Source of the DNA: Amycolatopsis roodepoortensis
Lineage (GTDB): Bacteria > Actinomycetota > Actinomycetes > Mycobacteriales > Pseudonocardiaceae
Length of the DNA: 64,000 bases
Direction of reading: 5' to 3'
Assembly (NCBI RefSeq): GCF_014873915.1
Contig: NZ_JADBEJ010000001.1
Span: 1,674,001-1,738,000 of the forward strand
In this document: positions 16,340-27,345 of the stretch, one piece after another
Position numbering within the stretch: position 1 is the first letter of the stretch
Layout of the letters: the number at the start of each line of letters is the position of its first letter
Notes under the pieces: model-generated
Seen by the model: the letters and a program-made list of their open reading frames with translations, nothing else
Told to the model about the DNA's origin: nothing
Databases searched by the model: none
Translations under genes and position numbers: made by a program

Positions 16340-16958
16340 GGAACTGCGCCCGGTCGTCGTGATCGCGGGCCTCGGCGGCGACGGCCCGGAGGAAGGGGAA
16401 CTCGCCGGGGTCCAGTTCTTCCCAGGCGTTCGCCGCCGCGTGGAGGAATTCGGCGCGGTCCACTCCGGGCCCGAGCACCCGGGAGTTCGCCGCGTTCTGG
16501 CCCGCGGCGCCGAAGATGTAGTGCACCAATGCCGAGGTCGCCGTGAACCAGGCGGTTTCGGGGATGCCCAGCGCACTGACCCGCTGTCCGATCCCTTCGA
16601 AGATGCGCGGGGTCACCGAGCCACGAGGGCTACGGGAGAGCTGGAGGGCGAGCTGCGGGGAGAGCCACGGGTGCCGCTCGATCGCTTCGAACAGGCCGAG
16701 TCCGATTGCCCGGATCTCGTCCTCCGGCGAGCCGCCGGCCTCGACGTTCAGCGCGGTGGCGATGACGGACGCGGTCGCGGCGTCCAGCAGCGCGCCCTTG
16801 TTCGGCACGTGCCAGTAGATCGCTCCGGGGCCGGTGGCGAGGCGTTCGGTCAGCGTCTTGAAGGTCAGCCCGCGCTCGCCCGCCGCGTCGAGCAGTTCGA
16901 CGGCGGCCTCGACGATGCGCTCGCGTGACAGTGCCTCCGCGCGGGTCCGTGGTGCCAT
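16278..16958 (-). CDS. TetR-family regulator
   Basis: About 226 residues. The helix-turn-helix is SRERIVEAAVELLDAAGERG with LTFKTLTERLATGPGAIYWHVPNKGALLDA (key part GPGAIYWHVPNKG). The C-terminal domain resembles TetR_C with AWFTATSALVHYIFGAAGQ. ATG 16958 is chosen; ATG 16967 would add three residues. It is divergent from the polymerase-domain gene across only 74 bases, so it could control it, but its ligand and targets are unknown. Its 3' end overlaps the convergent GerW gene by 62 bases. Confidence 0.85.
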   Translation of the reverse strand: MAPRTRAEALSRERIVEAAVELLDAAGERGLTFKTLTERLATGPGAIYWHVPNKGALLDAATASVIATALNVEAGGSPEDEIRAIGLGLFEAIERHPWLSPQLALQLSRSPRGSVTPRIFEGIGQRVSALGIPETAWFTATSALVHYIFGAAGQNAANSRVLGPGVDRAEFLHAAANAWEELDPGEFPFLRAVAAEARDHDDRAQFLTGIELILAGIAGAGGSRRP

Positions 16959-17032
16959 GCCGGTCATCCTGGCAGAGCCAGGATCGCCGTCGAGCGGACG
17001 CGGACCGGCGGCTTTCGGGCTAGTTTCCCTGT

Positions 17033-17971
17033 ATGGCGAAAAGCTCGGCGGTGGAGATCGAGGTCGGCGACCGGACGGTGCGCATCTCGAACCCGGATCG
17101 CGTCTACTTCCCGGCACGGGGCGAGACCAAGCTCGACCTCGTGCGCTACTACCTCGCCGTCGGCGACGGGATCGTGCGGGCACTGCGGGAACGGCCGTGC
17201 ATGCTGCACCGGTTCCCGTCCGGCGTTTCGGGGGAGAAGGTCCATCAGAAGCGGGTGCCGAACGGCGCTCCCGACTGGTTGCAGACCGTCCGCGTCGACT
17301 TCCCCTCCGGCAGGCACGCCTACGAACTGTGCGTCACCCATCCCGCCGACGTGATCTGGGCGGTACAGATGTCGACCGTCGAGTTCCACCCGTGGAACTC
17401 CCGCCGCGCCGACACCGAACGCCCCGACGAATGGCGGATCGACCTCGACCCGATGCCCGACTGCCCGTTCTCCACCGTGCGGAAGGTCGCCCACACGGTC
17501 CACGAGATCCTCGACGAACTCGGGATCACCGGCTGGCCGAAGACCTCCGGCGGGCATGGCCTGCACGTCTACGTCCGGATCGAGCCACGCTGGGGTTTCC
17601 AGGAGGTCCGCCGGGCGGCGCTGGCCTTCGCGCACGAGGTCGAGCGCCGGATGCCCGACGAGGTCACCACCACCTGGTGGCGCAAGGACCGTGACCCCTC
17701 GAAGCTGTTCGTGGACTACAACCAGAACGCCCGCGACCACACCATCGCGAGCGCGTACTCGGTTCGCGGGGTGCCCGAAGCCGTCGTCTCGACGCCGATC
17801 CGGTGGGACGAGATCGACGACGTCGAACCGCGCGAGTTCACCATCGCCACGGTGCCCGCGCGCTTCGCCGAACTCGGGGACCTGCACGCGGGTATCGACG
17901 ACACCGCTTACTCCCTCGACACCCTGCTCGAGTGGGCGGACCGAGAAGGCCTCGACACCGACGGCGAGTGA
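17033..17971 (+). CDS. stand-alone LigD-type primase-polymerase domain protein
   Basis: 312 residues of the archaeo-eukaryotic primase fold used by LigD polymerase domains in non-homologous end joining. Catalytic acids are in WRIDLDPMPDCPF (about 136-148); TSGGHGLHVYVRI (about 173-185) and FVDYNQNARDHTIASAYSVR (about 223-242) are the other polymerase motifs. Ligase and nuclease domains are absent, and neither Ku nor LigD is in the window. Actinobacteria often carry several such free polymerases, which fill gaps and add ribonucleotides during repair. A repeat-rich gap follows. Confidence 0.88.
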   Translation: MAKSSAVEIEVGDRTVRISNPDRVYFPARGETKLDLVRYYLAVGDGIVRALRERPCMLHRFPSGVSGEKVHQKRVPNGAPDWLQTVRVDFPSGRHAYELCVTHPADVIWAVQMSTVEFHPWNSRRADTERPDEWRIDLDPMPDCPFSTVRKVAHTVHEILDELGITGWPKTSGGHGLHVYVRIEPRWGFQEVRRAALAFAHEVERRMPDEVTTTWWRKDRDPSKLFVDYNQNARDHTIASAYSVRGVPEAVVSTPIRWDEIDDVEPREFTIATVPARFAELGDLHAGIDDTAYSLDTLLEWADREGLDTDGE

Positions 17972-17976
17972 CCTCC

Positions 17977-18221
17977 CCGCATTCAGTCCTCTAAATGCGG
18001 GTCGGGTGGGGCCGGGTGAGGGTTGCGAAAGCCACTTTCGCAAAGTTGAAGGTTGCGAAAGTGGCTTTCGCAACGTGCCCTGCCGCCGCCTCCCGTGGAG
18101 CCCGCCCCTCGCCGGCGCCGGCTTCGGCTGTCGCGAAAGCCACTTTCGGGACGCCAGATGTCCCGAAAGTGGCTTTCGCGACGCGTGTGACCCCCTTCCG
18201 CATTTAGAGGACTAAATGCGG
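17977..18221. repeat. 245-bp nested palindromic element, copy 2 of the two-module family, with hairpins at both ends
   Basis: The outer hairpins at 17977-18000 and 18198-18221 (CCGCATTYAG-4-CTAAATGCGG) are near-exact inverted copies of each other. Inside, module A has perfect 22-bp arms at 18022-18043 and 18053-18074, and module B perfect 23-bp arms at 18130-18152 and 18160-18182 around the loop GCCAGAT. It fills the gap between two convergent genes. No gene is present. Confidence 0.85.
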
Positions 18222-18233
18222 AAGGAGGAGGGC

Positions 18234-20618
<2,385 letters not shown>

Positions 20619-20765
20619 CTTCTCTCCATCCTCATGGGGGCCGCGTGCACTGTCCGTCAGCCTCACCGGGCTCGATCTAACCAGGTTCGAGCCGTTCGTC
20701 CTCGACGTTGGTCACGCTAGGTGAGTTCGGGCGCCGCCCGCTTCTCGATTCCTGACCGGTGACGT

Positions 20766-21269
20766 TCAGACGCTCCAGCCCTCGCTCTTCGTCGCCTTCA
20801 GGTAGTCCTCGACCGGCGGGCCGACCGGCCTGCCCTCGTACTGCGTCGACAGCACGACCGACGAGCGGATCTCGCCGTGTTTGCCCAGCCGTTCGAAGAG
20901 ACCTTCGAGGTGTTCGAGCGACACGGCCCGCACCTTCAGCATGGTGCAGCGGTCGCCGCTGAGCCGATGCAGCTCGACGACCTCGGGATAGTCCTCGGAC
21001 TTGCTGGTCCGCAGCAGGCAGCTGCCGAGCGAGCAGCGCATCTCGACGAACGCCTGCAGGCCGTACCCGGCGCGGTTGGCGTCGACCTTGGCGCGATACC
21101 CGGTGATGACCCCCGCCTCCTCCAGCCGCCGGACCCGTTCGGCGACGGCGGGGGCGGAGAGGTTCACGCGGCGGCCGAGTTCCTTGAACGAGAGCCGCCC
21201 GTCGCTCTGGAGCGTTTCGAGGAGCCGCCAGTCGAGGTCGTCCAGCGCCCTTTCCGATCGTAAGGTCAT
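20766..21269 (-). CDS. Lrp/AsnC-family regulator
   Basis: 167 residues. LDDLDWRLLETLQSDGRLSF and LGRRVNLSAPAVAERVRRLEEAGVI form the HTH (key part NLSAPAVAERVRRLEEAG); the C-terminal RAM domain has YPEVVELHRLSGDRCTMLKV and LEHLEGLFERLGKHGEIRSS. It senses an amino acid or related ligand. It is divergent from an MFS transporter 93 bases away, the usual layout for a regulator of an amino-acid or drug exporter. Confidence 0.9.
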   Translation of the reverse strand: MTLRSERALDDLDWRLLETLQSDGRLSFKELGRRVNLSAPAVAERVRRLEEAGVITGYRAKVDANRAGYGLQAFVEMRCSLGSCLLRTSKSEDYPEVVELHRLSGDRCTMLKVRAVSLEHLEGLFERLGKHGEIRSSVVLSTQYEGRPVGPPVEDYLKATKSEGWSV

Positions 21270-21362
21270 ACCGCCCGGATTCCTTCCATCATGCGCCTCG
21301 CACCCCCGCGAGGCCTTCGACAGCCTATTCGCCGCGGCGCCCGGAATCCTTAGGTTTGAAGC

Positions 21363-22547
21363 ATGAAACCGATGTTGGCGCTCTTCGTGGGCGTCGCCTG
21401 TCTCAGTACCGCGGTCGTCGGCCTGTCGACCACGGCGGCGCTGATCGTGGTCGAGCACGCCGGCGCGGCGTGGAGCGGGCTCCCGAACGCCGTGCTGGTA
21501 CTCGGTTCCGCGGCGGGTTCGCTGTGGTCGGGGGCACTGGCCGCCCGCTACGGCAGGCGGCTCGTCCTGGTGCTGATGTACGGCGCCGCGGTGGCGGGCG
21601 CGCTGATCTCGTTCGCCGGCGTGCTCGGCGGATCCGTGCTCGCGCTGGTCGCGGGGATGCCCTTGATCGGCTTCGGCAACAGCGGCGCGCAGCTGTCCCG
21701 GTACACCGCCGCCGACCTGTCGCCCGAGCACCGCAAGGGATTCGCACTGTCCACAATGGTCTGGGCGGGGACCGTCGGCGCGATCGCGGGTCCTGCGCTG
21801 ATCGCACCGGCGGCGGCGAAGGCGGAAGCCGCGGACCTGCCTGCCCTGTCCGGCCCGATCGTGGCGGGCGCGGTCGTCGTGGCCATCGCCGTGGTCGCCG
21901 TCGCCACCCTGCCGCGCGGCCTCGCCGCCCCGGCGGAGGGGGTGCCGAGGCGGGAGCGGATGTCCGTGCGGAACCCGGCGATCCTCGGGCCGCTCGTGGC
22001 GATGGTCGGCGCGCAGCTGGCCATGGTGGCGGTGATGACGATGACACCGGTCCAACTGCACCAGCACGGTCAGGGACTCGACGTCGTCGGCTGGGTGCTG
22101 AGCGCCCATCTGGCCGGGATGTTCGCGCTGGCGCCGTTGTCCGGCTGGATCGCCGACCGCTGGGGCGGCCGCGCGACCATCTTCGGCGGGATCGGCACGC
22201 TCGCCGTCGCGGCGATGACCGTCATCGCCGCTCCCGCTTCGCATCACGTGGGAATCCCGGTCGCGCTGTTCCTGCTGGGCTACGGCTGGAACCTGGTGTT
22301 CGTCGGCGGCAGCAGCCTGCTCAGCCGCGATCTCCCGCCCGCTCAGCGGACGAGGGCGCAGGGCACGGTCGACGCCTTCGTCTGGGGGACCTCGGCCGCC
22401 GCGAGCCTGCTCGCCGGGCAGCTCTTCGGCCTGGGCGGATACGTTCTGGTCGCGGTCGCGGGCGGGCTGTGCGCCCTCGCCCCGCTCGCGGTGATCGGCC
22501 GCCGGGTGCCCGCGCCGGAACCCGCCGAAAAAGCCGGGCTCCGCTGA
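21363..22547 (+). CDS. MFS transporter (12 membrane segments)
   Basis: 394 residues, hydrophobic throughout with the loop 2-3 motif GALAARYGRRLVLVLM and a central charged loop PRGLAAPAEGVPRRERMSVR (about 185-205) dividing two six-helix halves; loop 8-9 carries GWIADRWGGRATI. Expected to be a proton-driven exporter in the inner membrane; substrate unknown. Divergent from the Lrp/AsnC gene, likely its regulator. Confidence 0.87.
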   Translation: MKPMLALFVGVACLSTAVVGLSTTAALIVVEHAGAAWSGLPNAVLVLGSAAGSLWSGALAARYGRRLVLVLMYGAAVAGALISFAGVLGGSVLALVAGMPLIGFGNSGAQLSRYTAADLSPEHRKGFALSTMVWAGTVGAIAGPALIAPAAAKAEAADLPALSGPIVAGAVVVAIAVVAVATLPRGLAAPAEGVPRRERMSVRNPAILGPLVAMVGAQLAMVAVMTMTPVQLHQHGQGLDVVGWVLSAHLAGMFALAPLSGWIADRWGGRATIFGGIGTLAVAAMTVIAAPASHHVGIPVALFLLGYGWNLVFVGGSSLLSRDLPPAQRTRAQGTVDAFVWGTSAAASLLAGQLFGLGGYVLVAVAGGLCALAPLAVIGRRVPAPEPAEKAGLR

Positions 22548-22685
22548 TCTGCGAAACCCGGGGCCTGCCGTCATACTGCTTCACTCCGACACGAACGAAC
22601 CCGTGATGACGCAGATCACGTGGGTGACCGATTCGGAGGGTCCTAGGGTGAAAGCAGACAAGGTGCGGGAGATCGGGGGTGCACG

Positions 22686-22874
22686 ATGAGCGAGTTCGCG
22701 GTGAATCTGCGGGACCGGGTACGGCAGGCGAGGGAGGACGTCCAGATCGCCAAACAGGCCTCGGATGAGGACAGGGCTTCGGCCGTCGGCGCCGATCTGG
22801 CCAACCTGGAGCGACTGGCCGCCGAGCACGGCGTGGAACTGCCGGAGCAACCCTCTGGTGACGTCCGGGCGTGA
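22686..22874 (+). CDS. small conserved-type helical protein, 62 aa
   Basis: A single amphipathic, charged helical protein (LRDRVRQAREDVQIAKQ, LANLERLAAEHGVEL) without Cys or membrane segment. The ATG follows GGGGGTG. It stands 45 bases before the polyamine operon and points the same way. Family unknown to me; the codon use is normal for the region. Confidence 0.6.
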   Translation: MSEFAVNLRDRVRQAREDVQIAKQASDEDRASAVGADLANLERLAAEHGVELPEQPSGDVRA

Positions 22875-22919
22875 CCCCGGGTTCCGGGCCGGTGATCGGG
22901 ATTTGACACCCTGGGGCGT

Positions 22920-24062
22920 GTGACCGCAAGCCTGAACCGGATCCGCGCCTTCCTGGCGGACCGCGAGCCGCCGACGCCGTGCCTGGTCGTCGACACCGAC
23001 CTGGTCGCGGAGCGTGCGGCCGCGGTCTCGGCGGCCTTCCCGGACGCGCTGATCCGTTACGCGGTCAAGGCGAATCCGGCTCCCGAAGTCCTCGACGCGG
23101 TGGCGTCGACCGGCGCCGGATTCGACGTGGCGGGCACGGCGGAGATCGAGCTGTGCCTGTCCCGGGGCGCGCGGGCGGCGGACCTGGCCTACGGCAACAC
23201 GATCAAGAAACCGGCGGACATCGCCTTCGCCCACCGGCGCGGAATCCGTGAATTCACCACGGATTCCGCCGGCGATCTGGCGAACCTGGCCGAGCACGCG
23301 CCCGGTTCGCTGGTCTCGGTCCGTCTCCTGACCGGCGGCCCGGACTCGGTCACGCCGTTCGGCGACAAGTTCGGCTGCGAGCCCGCGGTGGCCGCCGCCC
23401 TGCTCCGCCAGGTCGCGGAAGCCGGGCTGCGGCCGGGGATCGCGTTCCACGTCGGCTCGCAGCAGCCGGATCCGGCCGCCTGGGAGATCGGGATCGCGAC
23501 CGCGGCCAAGGTCGCCGCCGACGCGGGCGTCGTGCTGGAGCGGCTCAACATCGGCGGCGGGTTCGCGACCGAACACCGGGAGCCCGTGCCGTCGCTGACG
23601 GACTACGCCGCGGTGATCCACGACGCCCGCCGCGAGCATCTGCCGGGGCCGGAGTTGCTGCTGGAGCCCGGTCGCGTGATCGTCGGTGACACCGGGCTCA
23701 TCAGGACCGAGGTCGTCCTGGTCACGACCCGCGCCGCCGCCGACGAACGCCGCTGGGTCTACCTCGACGTCGGCAGGTACAACGGAATGGCGGAGTGCGA
23801 GAACGAAGCCGTCGCGTATCGGCTGGAGGCCGTCGGCGTCAAGGGACCGCAAGGGCCGGTGGTCCTCGCGGGACCGACCTGCGATGGTGACGACGTGCTC
23901 TACCAGCGGACGCCGTGCGCCCTGCCGATGTCGTTGAAGGCGGGCGACCGGCTGGACATCCCGGGTACCGGTGCGTACACCGCCAGCTATTCGTCCGTCG
24001 CGTTCAACGGAATCGAGCCGTTGCGTACTTATTGTGTGGGGAGGTTCGCCGATGCCGGGTGA
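22920..24062 (+). CDS. ornithine/diamino-acid decarboxylase, PLP fold type III
   Basis: 380 residues. Lys in IRYAVKANPAPEVL (about 45) binds PLP; HVGSQQ (about 180), GGGFATEH (about 215) and EPGRVIVGD (about 255) are family motifs. GPTCDGDDVLYQ (about 319-330) supplies the active-site Cys-Asp of ornithine/lysine decarboxylases rather than the CES of diaminopimelate decarboxylase. It should make putrescine (or cadaverine). GTG start; overlaps speD by 11 bases. The neighbours speD and speE support a polyamine role. Confidence 0.83.
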   Translation: MTASLNRIRAFLADREPPTPCLVVDTDLVAERAAAVSAAFPDALIRYAVKANPAPEVLDAVASTGAGFDVAGTAEIELCLSRGARAADLAYGNTIKKPADIAFAHRRGIREFTTDSAGDLANLAEHAPGSLVSVRLLTGGPDSVTPFGDKFGCEPAVAAALLRQVAEAGLRPGIAFHVGSQQPDPAAWEIGIATAAKVAADAGVVLERLNIGGGFATEHREPVPSLTDYAAVIHDARREHLPGPELLLEPGRVIVGDTGLIRTEVVLVTTRAAADERRWVYLDVGRYNGMAECENEAVAYRLEAVGVKGPQGPVVLAGPTCDGDDVLYQRTPCALPMSLKAGDRLDIPGTGAYTASYSSVAFNGIEPLRTYCVGRFADAG

Positions 24063-24423
24063 AGTACCACTCGTCGGCCGGTTCGCCGGCCGCCATGTAC
24101 TCGCGGAGTTCGAGGGGATCGAGCCGTCGTTGCTCGACGATGCCCTGCTTCTCAAGCAGACACTCGCCGAAGCGGTGACCGAGGCGGGGGCGACGGTCTG
24201 CGAAGTCGTGTCGCATTCCTTCGCCCCGCAAGGGGTCACCGTGCTCGCGCTACTGGCGGAATCGCACGCGTCGGTGCACACCTATCCGGAGATCGGCTCG
24301 GTGTTCGTGGACGTGTTCACCTGCGGGGACCGGGCTGATCCGGAACGCGCGGTCGCGCTGCTGGCGAAGATGCTGGGCGCCGGGACGGTCCGGATGTCCA
24401 CAGTGGAACGAGGAGAGAAGTGA
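24052..24423 (+). CDS. speD: S-adenosylmethionine decarboxylase proenzyme
   Basis: 123 residues, the short bacterial form. Self-cleavage at Glu70-Ser71 in AESHASVHTYPE makes the pyruvoyl group; His76 and the Cys of FTCGDRADPE are the other catalytic residues. It gives decarboxylated SAM, the aminopropyl donor for spermidine. Overlaps the decarboxylase gene before it and the synthase gene after it, so the three-gene cassette is translationally coupled. Confidence 0.93.
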   Translation: MPGEVPLVGRFAGRHVLAEFEGIEPSLLDDALLLKQTLAEAVTEAGATVCEVVSHSFAPQGVTVLALLAESHASVHTYPEIGSVFVDVFTCGDRADPERAVALLAKMLGAGTVRMSTVERGEK

Positions 24424-25283
24424 TGGCGCAGCGAGTGATCGTCGAGCCGATGGGCGCGGGGCTCACCCGGAACTGGGACGTCGAGGAGGTCCTGTTCGAG
24501 GGCCGCACCGCGTTCCAGAACGTCCTCATCGGACGGACGGCGCAGGGGATCTCCCTGTTCTGCGACGACGAACGGCAGAGCACCGAGCTGAGCCAGCTCG
24601 TCTACCACGAGGCGCTGATGGTCCCGTCGCTGCTGCTCGCCGAGCGCGTCGAGCGGGTGCTGATCATCGGCTCCAGCGAAGGGGTCGCTTCCGAGCTGGC
24701 GGTCGCCGCGGGCGCCGAGGTGGTCGATCACGTCGACATCGACGCGGAAGCGGTGCGTGCCTGCGCCGAACACCTTCCCTACGGCTACACCCTCGACGAT
24801 CTGGCCCGAGCCGAGCGCGGGGAGGGGAAGATCCGGATCCATTACCGCGACGGGTGGGAGTTCCTCGCCGAGGCGCGTGAACGCGGGGACTCCTACGACG
24901 TGGTCGTGATCGACCTGCCGGACGAGAACGACGATCCGGAGGCGCAGCACAACCGGTTGTACGGTACCGACTTCCTGGCCCGGTGCGCGGATCTGCTCAC
25001 CGATGGCGGCGTGGTCGGGTGTCAGGCGGGCTGCCCGACGCTTTGGCGCAACCAGACGCTGATCTCGTCGTGGCGCCGGTTCACCGAGTCGTTCGGGACC
25101 GTTCTCTACTACGGTTCGGACGAGCACGAGTGGGCGTTCCTGACCGGCAGGGCGGACGCGCTCGAGGATCCCGGCGCGTTCGTCGCGGAAAAGATCGGCA
25201 AGGCGGGCATCGGGGAGTCCACAATGGACGAGGACGCGTTGAGGGCGAACACGGTCCCGCCGTTTTCGTTGCGGCGGAACTGA
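24423..25283 (+). CDS. speE: spermidine synthase-like aminopropyltransferase
   Basis: 286 residues. An N-terminal beta domain (LTRNWDVEEVLFEGRTAFQN) precedes a Rossmann domain. The usual GGGDGG loop reads IIGSSEGVASEL, and the catalytic region reads VIDLPDENDDPEAQHNRLYG, closer to the DLPDP...LY type than to classical D(S/T)TDP. It should move an aminopropyl group from decarboxylated SAM to putrescine or a similar amine; product specificity is open. ATG 24423 overlaps the speD stop; GGAGAG precedes. Confidence 0.8.
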   Translation: MAQRVIVEPMGAGLTRNWDVEEVLFEGRTAFQNVLIGRTAQGISLFCDDERQSTELSQLVYHEALMVPSLLLAERVERVLIIGSSEGVASELAVAAGAEVVDHVDIDAEAVRACAEHLPYGYTLDDLARAERGEGKIRIHYRDGWEFLAEARERGDSYDVVVIDLPDENDDPEAQHNRLYGTDFLARCADLLTDGGVVGCQAGCPTLWRNQTLISSWRRFTESFGTVLYYGSDEHEWAFLTGRADALEDPGAFVAEKIGKAGIGESTMDEDALRANTVPPFSLRRN

Positions 25284-25325
25284 GAACCTTCGCCCGTTAT
25301 CCCGCCGAGATCAACGGTCGTCGCC

Positions 25326-26078
25326 GTGCGTGACACCGTCGGTACAGGATCCTCCATCTGGTCGTTGCCGCTGGTCGCGGTGGAGGCCAGAATCGCTCGG
25401 GTGAGCAGCTGGCGAGCGGACCGGGAACCCGCGGTCTGTGCCGCCTTCGCGAGTTTGACCGCGAGTGTCGCGGAAGACCTCGGGCCGGACCGGGTGGTGG
25501 ACACCTTGTCCAGCGAATGCGCGCGGCTGCTTCCGATCGCTTCCACGGAGATCTTCCTGCCGGGCCTGGAGCTCGAACGTCATCCCGCGGTGGTGGAGGA
25601 AGGGCCCGCGCGCGAGTCGTTCGAAACCGGGAACGACATCGCCGTCCACGACCTCTCCGCGGAGGTTTCGCGCTGGCCGGGTTATGCCGCCAGAATGGCG
25701 AGGAAGGGCTATGCCGCGGTTTCCGCGCTGCCGTTGCGCGCGATGGACGAAACCGTCGGTGCGATCGCCTTCCTCAGTGCCGAAACCGTGGTGCTGAGCG
25801 TCGAAGACCGCCGTCTGGGCCGGGCACTGGCCGACGTCGCGACGTCGTGTCTCCTGCAGCAGCGGGAACTGCGGCACTATCGAACGCTTTCGGAGCAGCT
25901 GCAGACCGCGCTCGACAGCCGGGTCGTCATCGAACAGGCGAAAGGCATGCTCGCCGAACGCGGCGGGGTCGACGTCGGCACCGCCTTCCATCGCTTGCGT
26001 TCCTTCGCCCGCAGCACGAACAGGAAGCTGTCGGAGGTCGCGCGCGGCGTCGTCGACGGCACGCTGGACACCCGTTAA
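25326..26078 (+). CDS. GAF-ANTAR RNA-binding regulator
   Basis: 250 residues. A GAF-like domain covers about 40-175 (VSALPLRAMDETVGAIAFLS). The C-terminal ANTAR domain, QLQTALDSRVVIEQAKGMLAERGGVD then AFHRLRSFARSTNRKLSEVA (key part VVIEQAKGMLAE), binds paired-hexaloop RNA to prevent transcription termination. GTG start. A second ANTAR protein is at 34133. Its RNA targets cannot be seen here. Confidence 0.88.
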   Translation: MRDTVGTGSSIWSLPLVAVEARIARVSSWRADREPAVCAAFASLTASVAEDLGPDRVVDTLSSECARLLPIASTEIFLPGLELERHPAVVEEGPARESFETGNDIAVHDLSAEVSRWPGYAARMARKGYAAVSALPLRAMDETVGAIAFLSAETVVLSVEDRRLGRALADVATSCLLQQRELRHYRTLSEQLQTALDSRVVIEQAKGMLAERGGVDVGTAFHRLRSFARSTNRKLSEVARGVVDGTLDTR

Positions 26079-26212
26079 CCCCGGCCGAAACGCTGGTAGG
26101 GCCGTTGGTCACCGGAACCGGGGACTTGTCCCGGGCGACGCGTGACCGTGCGCCCTAGGGGGTGAGGCCGGCATCGGAAAGGCTTCACGCAGCAGAAGGG
26201 TGCGGTGAGGTC

Positions 26213-26770
26213 ATGGCGTTGCTGGGAAGTCTGCGTGGGCGGGGCCGGTCGGTGCGGCTGAGCCTGCTTCCGTTGCTGGAGCTGAGGTCCGCGGCATTGG
26301 CGCTGCGGTCCGGGTACGGGCTGGCGCCCACCGGATCGGGGACGGTCTGCTTCGTCGCGGAAGGCCGTCCGGGCCGGGGGACGGATGCCGAGATCGTCGC
26401 CGGGCTCGCCGGGGATCCCGTCCGCCGCAACGTGGTCGATCACGACGCGCTCGGGCGGACGATCGTGCGCTGCTGGCGGGAGAACGGGGACCTCGGCTGG
26501 CTGCTCGACGATCTCGCCGACGTCAACGAACGGTTGGCCCAGGCCGGGTTCGCTTCCTGGTTGCTGCACACGACGGTGGACTTCGCCGAGTTGCGGGACA
26601 TGCGTCATCCGAAGCTGACCATGGTCTATCGCCGGGAGCGCGGCACTTTCTACCCGTACGCGCCCCGCGGATCCAGGGGCCGGGACAGGGCGCTGGAACT
26701 GAAGATCCGCTCGTCGCTGACCCGGATCGTGCCGATGGAGTCCGACATCGGCCGGTGGCGCCCGGTGTGA
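26213..26770 (+). CDS. pspAB: PspA-associated protein PspAB
   Basis: 185 residues matching the actinobacterial PspAB family: LRSAALALRSGYGLAPTGSG near the N-terminus, DVNERLAQAGFASWLL in the middle, GTFYPYAPRGSRGRDRALEL and the ending ESDIGRWRPV. PspAB works with phage-shock membrane-stress components; no pspA is in the window, so this copy is orphaned locally. ATG 26213 follows GGTGAGG and is preferred over an upstream frame. Confidence 0.8.
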   Translation: MALLGSLRGRGRSVRLSLLPLLELRSAALALRSGYGLAPTGSGTVCFVAEGRPGRGTDAEIVAGLAGDPVRRNVVDHDALGRTIVRCWRENGDLGWLLDDLADVNERLAQAGFASWLLHTTVDFAELRDMRHPKLTMVYRRERGTFYPYAPRGSRGRDRALELKIRSSLTRIVPMESDIGRWRPV

Positions 26771-26784
26771 CCGTCGCCCGCCGG

Positions 26785-27054
26785 TCAGCCGGGGGCGCCG
26801 CTGAGCCAGCCGCGCAGTCGCTGGACGCGGCGGTCTCGCGGGCTCCATCCCGGCAGACGTCGCCGTGACCGCGTGGCCAGGGCGGCGCCGTCGAAATGCC
26901 GGATGGCGATGAGGACGTCGTCGAGCAGCGAAGCGTGCGTATCGGGTTTCACCACGACCCTCGGCAGCCGCTCGGGTTCGGCCGCGCCCCGTGCCCGGCG
27001 TCCGGCGGCGTGCATCCCGGGACGGCGGCGGGTCTCGCAGATTCTCGTGGTCAC
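26785..27054 (-). CDS. hypothetical protein, up to 89 aa
   Basis: Convergent with pspAB. The last 60 residues have strongly GC-rich third codon positions, which supports coding (RVVVKPDTHASLLDDVLIAI, RRRLPGWSPRDRRVQRLRGW); the Arg-rich first 25 may not be translated. No family recognised. It could be a small basic regulator, but nothing proves it is expressed. Confidence 0.45.
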   Translation of the reverse strand: MTTRICETRRRPGMHAAGRRARGAAEPERLPRVVVKPDTHASLLDDVLIAIRHFDGAALATRSRRRLPGWSPRDRRVQRLRGWLSGAPG

Positions 27055-27345
27055 GTCCCGCTCACCCTTCGGTCCGATGTCGTCACGTACGACGATGGCT
27101 CACCGAGGGCCGTTCCGGTCAGCGCCGAAGGTTGTGCCGTCGAGGGCACAAAGACCCCACTCGGTCGCCAGGCGGGTACGGCGGGTCACGGGTTGGCCTC
27201 GAAACGACGGCCGGGCCGGACCCGGTGGGACAATGCGCCGGGCTTCGCGAGTTCGCACCAGGGTGAAAGCCGCCGCGGGCGGGATCGATTTCCGGGAATC
27301 CGCCGGACAATGGCCCGGCGAGACGACGATCGACGGAGAAGGTGC

